64,000 nucleotides of DNA. Origin: Micromonospora endolithica (GTDB lineage: Bacteria > Actinomycetota > Actinomycetes > Mycobacteriales > Micromonosporaceae). The stretch covers positions 1 through 64,000 of the forward strand of contig NZ_RBAK01000015.1 in assembly GCF_003626595.1 (NCBI RefSeq). The letters are read 5' to 3'. The translations under genes and the position numbers were made by a program. A model generated the notes under the pieces. That model made no database searches. It was given only the letters and a program-made list of their open reading frames with translations, and was not told where the DNA came from. Positions 59,335 through 64,000 of this stretch are shown here, piece by piece (position 1 is the stretch's first letter; the number at the start of each line of letters is the position of its first letter).

Positions 59335-60235
59335 TCTGCCCGATCTGTACCGCTCGCTCGCCGCCGACGCCGACGAGGGCGGCCTGGCGGTGCCCGAGAC
59401 GATCCGCCGGTACGCCGACCGCCGGGCCCGGGTCCGTGCGGCCGGTGGCGCGCTCGTCGTGGCCCTGCTGGTCGGTGGCGTGGCCGCCGGCATCCAGCTC
59501 GGCCTGCCCGGTGGGCGCACCTCGACGCTGCCGGCCACCACACCGACCCCGGCGGTGACGCCCACGCCGTCCACGCCCCCGCCGCCCACGGCCACGCCCA
59601 CGCCGTCCCGGTCCGTTCCCTCCGGCACGCCGTCCGCCCCGGCGACCACGGCGTCGACCCGGCCGCCGCGGACGCCGACGTCGATCCCGGACCGGGCATT
59701 CTTCGTCCCACCGGCCGCCTACCTCAAGGGCGAACCGACCTTCACCGACGGTGAGCACCTGCCGGACCCGTGTGGCGAGCAGCCCGACGACCAGATCGTC
59801 CAGCGCCGGTCCCGGGTGATCATGTATCACCTCAAGCCGAACCAGCCGGACGAGTACGTGCCGGACGGCAGCTACACCCACTCCGTCACGATCCACCGCC
59901 CCGGCACCGCGGACGACTGGATGGACGACCTGCGCCAGTTGGTGCGGGACTGCCCCCGGCAGGACATGGGGCAGGGCGTGGTGTCCCGCCAGCGTCTCCT
60001 GGACGGCGGCGCGTACGGCGAGGAGACGGTGCTGTTCGAGATGCGGACGCCCGCCCGCACCGACTCGGGTGAGCCGGCCGCCGGGGAGACGGTGCGGCTG
60101 GTCCGCGCGGTCCGGGTCGGTGACGTGGTGACCGTGCTGTGGGAGCGCGGTTGGGAGAGCACCAGCACCGTCCGGAGCCAGTTCGACGACTACAGCCGGC
60201 GGGCGGAACGCGCCGTCGAGGCGTGGCTGGACTGA
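59324..60235 (+). CDS. Putative anti-sigma factor / sigma-associated membrane protein
   Basis: 303 aa. A cytoplasmic N-terminus of ~40 residues (SRDLPDLYRSLAADAD) is followed by one membrane span (ALVVALLVGGVAAGIQLGL). Then comes a Pro/Thr/Ser-rich linker of ~70 residues and an extracytoplasmic domain of ~170 residues. This is the layout of proteins encoded beside SigE-family sigma factors. No zinc anti-sigma HxxxCxxC motif is present, so the assignment rests on topology and on the 11-nt overlap. Cysteines C153-type in DPCGEQ and RDCPRQ could form a disulfide outside. Confidence 0.75.
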   Translation: MSRDLPDLYRSLAADADEGGLAVPETIRRYADRRARVRAAGGALVVALLVGGVAAGIQLGLPGGRTSTLPATTPTPAVTPTPSTPPPPTATPTPSRSVPSGTPSAPATTASTRPPRTPTSIPDRAFFVPPAAYLKGEPTFTDGEHLPDPCGEQPDDQIVQRRSRVIMYHLKPNQPDEYVPDGSYTHSVTIHRPGTADDWMDDLRQLVRDCPRQDMGQGVVSRQRLLDGGAYGEETVLFEMRTPARTDSGEPAAGETVRLVRAVRVGDVVTVLWERGWESTSTVRSQFDDYSRRAERAVEAWLD

Positions 60236-60244
60236 TCGACCGCC

Positions 60245-60278
60245 CCGGGCGGGCCCCTGACCAGGGGGTTCCGCCCGG
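60245..60278 (+). terminator. Terminator after the anti-sigma gene
   Basis: CCGGGCGG (60245-60252) pairs with CCGCCCGG (60271-60278) around an inner CCCCT/AGGGG stem; TTTT follows at about 60289. Confidence 0.7.
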
Positions 60279-60332
60279 TCCGGGCGTCGTTTTGCGGTGA
60301 GCGCCCCGGGTGGGCTAGGGTTGTCCTACCGA

Positions 60333-60409
60333 CGCGGGGTGGAGCAGCTCGGTAGCTCGCTGGGCTCATAACCCAGAGGTCGCAGGTTCAAATCCTGTCC
60401 CCGCTACCA
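60333..60409 (+). tRNA. Initiator tRNA-fMet (CAT), copy 1, CCA encoded
   Basis: 77 nt including an encoded CCA. The anticodon is CAT in GGGCTCATAACCC; three consecutive G:C pairs in the anticodon stem are the initiator hallmark. Position 1 (C) faces T at position 72, so the first pair is mismatched, as required for an initiator. D and T arms (GGTTCAAATCC) are normal. A TAGGGT box lies 12-17 bp upstream and an intrinsic terminator follows. Confidence 0.95.
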
Positions 60410-60414
60410 CGACG

Positions 60415-60446
60415 AAAGACCCCCGAGGACATCCTCGGGGGTCTTT
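60415..60446 (+). terminator. Intrinsic terminator of tRNA copy 1
   Basis: AAAGACCCCCGAGGA-CA-TCCTCGGGGGTCTTT, a perfect 15-bp stem ending in TTTT. Confidence 0.92.
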
Positions 60447-60609
60447 TCGCGGTGCCGGTCCGGTGGCACACCCCGTCGGGCGCGGCCGCTTCGCGACTCG
60501 GTGCGGCGGGACGCGGGAGCGGCATCGGTGCAGGTGGCGGCATCGGCGGGCGCGCGATGAGGGGCCGGCGATCATGGCCGTACGCGATGCGCTAAGCTTG
60601 TGGAGCCGA

Positions 60610-60683
60610 CGCGGGGTGGAGCAGCTCGGTAGCTCGCTGGGCTCATAACCCAGAGGTCGCAGGTTCAAATCCTGTCCCCGCTA
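60610..60683 (+). tRNA. Initiator tRNA-fMet (CAT), copy 2, CCA not encoded
   Basis: The 74-nt body is identical to copy 1, including the CAT anticodon, the GGG/CCC anticodon stem and the C1:T72 mismatch. After the discriminator A the sequence reads CTG instead of CCA, so the 3' end must be added by the CCA-adding enzyme. The flanks differ from copy 1 beyond a few bases, and it has its own terminator. Confidence 0.95.
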
Positions 60684-60690
60684 CTGACCC

Positions 60691-60719
60691 GAAGGCCCCG
60701 AGGATTCCTCGGGGCCTTC
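60691..60719 (+). terminator. Terminator of tRNA copy 2
   Basis: GAAGGCCCCGAGGA (60691-60704) pairs with TCCTCGGGGCCTTC (60706-60719), 7 nt after the tRNA. Confidence 0.85.
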
Positions 60720-60808
60720 GTCGTGGTCGACCCGACGCCGCGGTTCGGAACGAGGGCCGACGTGCCAACCGACGTGCCTGACTTGCGCTTCTCAGCGAGG
60801 ATGGGCGC

Positions 60809-61060
60809 ATGTCATCTTTCGGGAAGTGGTGGGGCCGCCTGAGCGCGGTCCTCGGTGCGGTCGTGCTGTCGGTGTTCGTGCCCGTGGCGGCGTGGGCGTC
60901 GACCGGTGCCGGTGAGATCGTCGTGGAGGCCGCGCGGCGACGCTCGCGGGGCGGCGGCTTCGGTTTCCTCGGCCTGCTGTGCTGCCTGGTCGTGGTCGGG
61001 GTGATCGTCTTCGTCATCCTGCGGATGATGCGCAACCGTCGCGGCGGCCCGCCCCGCTGA
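60809..61060 (+). CDS. Small membrane protein of unknown function
   Basis: 83 aa. A signal-like first span (RLSAVLGAVVLSVFVPVAAW) is followed by a short basic loop (ARRRSRGGG) and a second span (FLGLLCCLVVVGVIVFVIL) with a basic tail. Two spans and positive ends suggest a small inner-membrane protein. I do not recognise a family. A terminator follows, shared with the convergent lipoprotein gene. Confidence 0.6.
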   Translation: MSSFGKWWGRLSAVLGAVVLSVFVPVAAWASTGAGEIVVEAARRRSRGGGFGFLGLLCCLVVVGVIVFVILRMMRNRRGGPPR

Positions 61061-61075
61061 GCCGGCCCCGGCCGG

Positions 61076-61108
61076 GGCGGTCCCCCGCCCACGCGGGCAG
61101 GGACCGCC
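61076..61108. terminator. Terminator between convergent genes
   Basis: GGCGGTCCC (61076-61084) pairs with GGGACCGCC (61100-61108), with inner GCCC/GGGC pairing. Confidence 0.75.
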
Positions 61109-61135
61109 GGCCGGGACGGGACCCGACGGGCGGCA

Positions 61136-62458
61136 TCAGGCGGTCAGCGCGGCCTCGGCCCGGCCGAGGAAACGGTCCACCGCCGCCCGCGTGCCCACGT
61201 CGCCGGAGCGGACGCTCTCGGCGGCGGCGAGGAGCAGGTTGCGCACCTCGGAGTGGCCCCTGGGTGGCGGGGCGGGAGCCGGACCGAGCTGGTTCGCCAG
61301 GGCGTTCCCGAGGACCGCGGCGCGTTGCTGCGCCGGGTCGCCGATGCTGCCCTCGGTGTAGCGGCGGACCGCGAGGCTGGGGTTGACGCCCCGCTCGTGG
61401 CCGAGGATCACGCCGGCCTCGCCGTTCGAGGTGAGGAAGTTGATCACGTCGACGGCGACGTCGGGGTGGCGGGTGCCCCGGAAGACGGTCCAGTACATCG
61501 AAGCACGGGCCCACTGGGCGGCCGGTGGCCCCGGCACGCCGGCCAGGTCGAGTTCGTCCTCGGTGAGGCTCTGCAGGGTCGGCAGCTGGTGCGCCCAGGC
61601 GAAGGACGCCGCGGCCGCCCCGGTGACCACCAGTTGACGGGTGGCGTCCCCGCTGTCCGCCTGCTCGATCAGGGCGGCGCTGGGGGTGGCCCGCCGCCGC
61701 CGGGCCTCCTGCCACAGGTCGAACCACTGGAGCAGTCGCTCCCGGTCGAACGCCAGGCCGCGTCCCTGGTAGAACTCCGACCCCCGGCCGCGCAGCCACA
61801 GCCACAGCGCCCGGTAGTCGCCGGAGGGATCCATCGTCCCGGCCACCCGCCCGCCGCCGGCCCGGGTCACCCGTCGCGCCCACTCGACGTACTCGGACCA
61901 GGTCATCCCGGTGGTCGGTGCGGGCAGGTCGAGCCGGCGCAGCAGGGTGCGGTTGAAGACGACCGCGGCGGCGGTCTGCCCGGCGGCGACCCCGACGGTC
62001 CGGCCGTCGACCTGGCCGTAGCGGACCAGCCCGTCGGGCAGGGTACGCAGGTCGAGCCGGTTGTCGGCGACGTGCCGGCTGAGGTCCAGGACGATGTCGC
62101 GCAGCGCGTACTCGGTGAGCACGCTGTCGTCGAGCTGGATCAAATCCGGTACGTTGCCGCCGGCGGCCTGGGTGGCGAGCCGGTCGTGGTAGCCGGCGGC
62201 ACCCTGCCAGGTGACCCGGAAGGTGACCCGGGGGTTGCGCTCGGAGTACAACCGCAGCGCCTTCTCGGTGATCGCGGCCCGCCCCTCGTCGCCGTACCAG
62301 AAGACCGACAGCTCCACCGGCCCGTCCTCGGCCGGGCCGGCGGACCTGTCGCTGCACGCGGTCAGCCCGAGCAGCGGCGCGCCGAGCAACGCGGCGAGCA
62401 CCCGACGGCGGCCCGGTTCCGCTCCGGGTCGGGGCAGCGGCGGTCGGGGAACGGGCAC
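61136..62458 (-). CDS. Extracellular solute-binding lipoprotein, family 1 (sugar type)
   Basis: 440 aa from a GTG at 62458 with AGGAG six bases upstream; a longer GTG start at 62503 lacks a ribosome binding site. The signal has two arginines (RRRVLAALLGAPLLG) and the lipobox LTAC. The mature part shows SBP_bac_1 features: VELSVFWYGDEGRAAITEKAL, the VPDLIQLDDSVLTEYA hinge strand, and AVDVINFLTSNGEAG near the end. No permease or ATPase gene is adjacent, so it is an orphan binding protein that probably uses a transporter encoded elsewhere or the shared MsiK-type ATPase. Confidence 0.9.
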   Translation of the reverse strand: MPVPRPPLPRPGAEPGRRRVLAALLGAPLLGLTACSDRSAGPAEDGPVELSVFWYGDEGRAAITEKALRLYSERNPRVTFRVTWQGAAGYHDRLATQAAGGNVPDLIQLDDSVLTEYALRDIVLDLSRHVADNRLDLRTLPDGLVRYGQVDGRTVGVAAGQTAAAVVFNRTLLRRLDLPAPTTGMTWSEYVEWARRVTRAGGGRVAGTMDPSGDYRALWLWLRGRGSEFYQGRGLAFDRERLLQWFDLWQEARRRRATPSAALIEQADSGDATRQLVVTGAAAASFAWAHQLPTLQSLTEDELDLAGVPGPPAAQWARASMYWTVFRGTRHPDVAVDVINFLTSNGEAGVILGHERGVNPSLAVRRYTEGSIGDPAQQRAAVLGNALANQLGPAPAPPPRGHSEVRNLLLAAAESVRSGDVGTRAAVDRFLGRAEAALTA

Positions 62459-62613
62459 GCGGACTCCTGGCAGGCGGGGCGGGGGCAAGGTCGGACCATT
62501 CACGCAGGCGACGCCGGAAGGTGTCAACGTCCGCCCGGCCACAGCGCCGCGACCCGGCGGGCGTACGCATCGACGCCCGCCACCGCCGCAGGCCCGCCAC
62601 CGGGCGCGTGGTG

Positions 62614-62619
62614 TACTAG
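62614..62619 (+). promoter_or_regulatory. -10 box of purC
   Basis: TACTAG five bases before the GTG at 62625; no ribosome binding site is seen, so the mRNA may be leaderless. Confidence 0.4.
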
Positions 62620-62624
62620 GGCGC

Positions 62625-63458
62625 GTGGAACTTCTGCACTCGGGCAAGGTCCGGGACGTCTACGCCGACGGCGAGGACCTGATCCTGGTCGCCAGCGACC
62701 GGATCTCGATCTACGACGTGGTGCTGCCGACGCCGATCCCGGACAAGGGGAAGCTGCTCACCGCCCTGTCGCTGTGGTGGTTCGAGCAGCTCGCGGACAT
62801 CGCTCCGCATCACGTGGTCTCGGCGACCGAGGTGCCCGCGGAGTTCGCCGGGCGGGCGATCCGCTGCCGGCGGCTGGACATGGTGCCGGTGGAGTGTGTG
62901 GCCCGGGGCTACCTGACCGGCGGTGGTCTCAAGGAATACCAGGCCACCGGCGCGGTCTCCGGCGTCGAGCTGCCGCGCGGCCTGGTCGAGGCGTCGATCC
63001 TGCCCGAGCCGATCTTCACCCCGTCGACCAAGGCGCCGGTGGGGGAGCACGACGAGCCGATCACCTTCGCCGACGTGGTGGACAAGGTCGGCGCGGAGAC
63101 CGCCGAGCGGCTGCGCCGGGTCACCCTGGACGTCTACCGGCGGGGCGCCGAGCTGGCCGCCGACCGGGGGATCCTGATCGCCGACACCAAGATCGAGCTG
63201 GGCTGGGCGCCGGACGGGACGCTGACCATCGGCGACGAGCTGCTCACCTCCGACTCGTCCCGGTTCTGGCCGGCCGAGTCGTACCAGCCGGGGCGGGCGC
63301 AGTTCTCCTACGACAAGCAGTACGTCCGGGACTGGGCCACCGAGAGCGGCTGGGACCGGCAGGCGCCCGCGCCGGAGGTGCCGGCGGAGGTGGTCGACGC
63401 GACCCGGGCCCGCTACGTCGACGTCTACGAGAAGCTGACCGGCAACCGCTGGGGCTGA
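62625..63458 (+). CDS. purC: Phosphoribosylaminoimidazole-succinocarboxamide synthase
   Basis: 277 aa from a GTG. SAICAR synthase motifs are in order: GKVRDVYADGEDLILVASDR (ATP-binding strands), VECVARGYLTGGGLKEY, FTPSTKAP and ADTKIELGW, with DSSRFWP near the end. It joins CAIR and aspartate with ATP in purine synthesis. No other pur genes are visible in this window. It is 4 bp from the end of the convergent glpK gene. Confidence 0.96.
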   Translation: MELLHSGKVRDVYADGEDLILVASDRISIYDVVLPTPIPDKGKLLTALSLWWFEQLADIAPHHVVSATEVPAEFAGRAIRCRRLDMVPVECVARGYLTGGGLKEYQATGAVSGVELPRGLVEASILPEPIFTPSTKAPVGEHDEPITFADVVDKVGAETAERLRRVTLDVYRRGAELAADRGILIADTKIELGWAPDGTLTIGDELLTSDSSRFWPAESYQPGRAQFSYDKQYVRDWATESGWDRQAPAPEVPAEVVDATRARYVDVYEKLTGNRWG

Positions 63459-63462
63459 CCGC

Positions 63463-64000
63463 TCAGTCGACCCAGTCGAGGGTGCGTCGCACGGCCTTGC
63501 GCCACTGGCGCAGCTCCCGCTCCCGCAGCTGGGGGTCCATCGCCGGTTCCCACTGCGCGTCCGAGCGCCACTGCTCCCGCAGGGTGGCCAGGTCCGGCCA
63601 GAAGCCGACCGCCAGGCCGGCGGCGTACGCGGCGCCGAGGCAGGTGGTCTCGGTGATCCGGGAGCGGACCACCGGCACGTCGAGGACGTCCGCGAGGAAC
63701 TGCATGAGCAGCCCGTTGGCGGTCATCCCGCCGTCCACCCGCAGCCGGCGCAGGGCGACGTCGGAGTCGGCGTTCATCGCGTCGACCACCTCGCGGGTCT
63801 GCCACGCCGACGCCTCCAGCACCGCCCGCGCCAGATGCCCCTTGGTGATGTAGCCGGTCAGTCCGGCGATCACTCCCCGGGCGTCACTGCGCCAGTGCGG
63901 GGCGAACAGCCCGGAGAACGCCGGTACGACGTAACAGCCGCCGTTGTCGTCGACGGTCCGGGCCAGCTCCTCCACCTCGGGGGCGGTCGAGATCAGGCCG
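63463..64000 (-). CDS. glpK: Glycerol kinase, C-terminal part (partial)
   Basis: The window ends inside the gene, so about 178 C-terminal residues are visible and the N-terminal ATPase half is missing. The FGGY-family C-terminal segments GCYVVPAFSGLFAPHW, ARGVIAGLTGYITKGHLARA and RVDGGMTANGLLMQFLADVL are diagnostic of glycerol kinase. It phosphorylates glycerol to glycerol 3-phosphate in the cytoplasm. The stop is 4 bp from the purC stop with no room for a terminator. Confidence 0.95.
   Translation of the reverse strand, partial: GLISTAPEVEELARTVDDNGGCYVVPAFSGLFAPHWRSDARGVIAGLTGYITKGHLARAVLEASAWQTREVVDAMNADSDVALRRLRVDGGMTANGLLMQFLADVLDVPVVRSRITETTCLGAAYAAGLAVGFWPDLATLREQWRSDAQWEPAMDPQLRERELRQWRKAVRRTLDWVD

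Noticed and set aside
60366..61092. Reading frames on the minus strand over both tRNA genes, encoding peptides ending in GTGFEPATSGL
   Set aside because: They are antisense to the initiator tRNAs. This peptide is a well-known annotation artefact produced by tRNA genes.
1..64000. Prophage, insertion sequence or biosynthetic gene cluster
   Set aside because: No integrase, transposase, phage structural gene, PKS, NRPS or terpene synthase was recognised anywhere in the window.

Overview
This window is chromosomal DNA from a high-GC actinomycete, most likely Micromonospora or a close relative in the Micromonosporaceae. The evidence is the very strong G/C third-position bias, frequent GTG starts, mycothiol genes (mshB, mrx1), whiB7, the actinobacterial AdnAB helicase-nuclease, a DUF397/HTH pair, and several families of short interspersed repeats at gene ends. 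No phage, transposase, CRISPR array or natural-product cluster was found. Gene order resembles two Mycobacterium tuberculosis core blocks: mshB to dapC and dapD/dapE to LOG (Rv1170 to Rv1205 area), and adnAB, nudC, mrx1, uvrD2, whiB7, ABC1 kinase, PDZ protease, UPF0182 (Rv3202c to Rv3193c).

Layout. 1-4.2 kb: oligopeptide ABC importer (ATPase tail, two permeases, lipoprotein), with two tandem 80-bp repeats between the first two genes. 4.3-9.7 kb: S9 peptidase, mshB, two small membrane proteins, GNAT acetyltransferase. 9.8-13.7 kb: fdxA, dapC, tyrA, SIMPL protein, P-loop kinase. 13.7-20.5 kb: a frameshifted membrane hydrolase, a sugar acetyltransferase, a large secreted subtilase. 20.5-24.5 kb: dapD and dapE (divergent), a small ORF, two LOG-family genes. 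24.6-33.6 kb: adnA-adnB, then a cold-shock pair (csp and a DEAD-box helicase), each with a structured leader. 33.8-37.1 kb: a sulfonate/nitrate-type ABC operon ending in an Rrf2 regulator, with two matching operator-like palindromes upstream. 37.2-44.3 kb: paired M16 peptidases, nudC, a small hypothetical gene, HTH/DUF397, an MFS exporter.

44.4-58.7 kb: mrx1, uvrD2, whiB7 with a complete uORF/antiterminator/terminator leader, ABC1 kinase, ThiF-like protein, three DnaA boxes, a zinc-ribbon protein, a YgjP-type metalloprotease, a hypothetical gene, a zinc protease, a PDZ/Lon protease and UPF0182. 58.8-64 kb: an ECF sigma factor with a putative anti-sigma partner, two initiator tRNA genes, a small membrane protein, an orphan sugar-binding lipoprotein, purC and the end of glpK.

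Functionally this is housekeeping DNA: lysine/cell-wall precursor synthesis (dapC, dapD, dapE), mycothiol redox, DNA break repair (AdnAB, UvrD2), cold adaptation and intrinsic antibiotic resistance (WhiB7). The most informative non-coding features are the whiB7 attenuator, the Rrf2-type operator pair, the DnaA-box cluster, three families of short repeats, and a recurrent -10 box 5-7 nt before start codons that predicts leaderless mRNAs. I ran no database search; product names rest on motif recognition.
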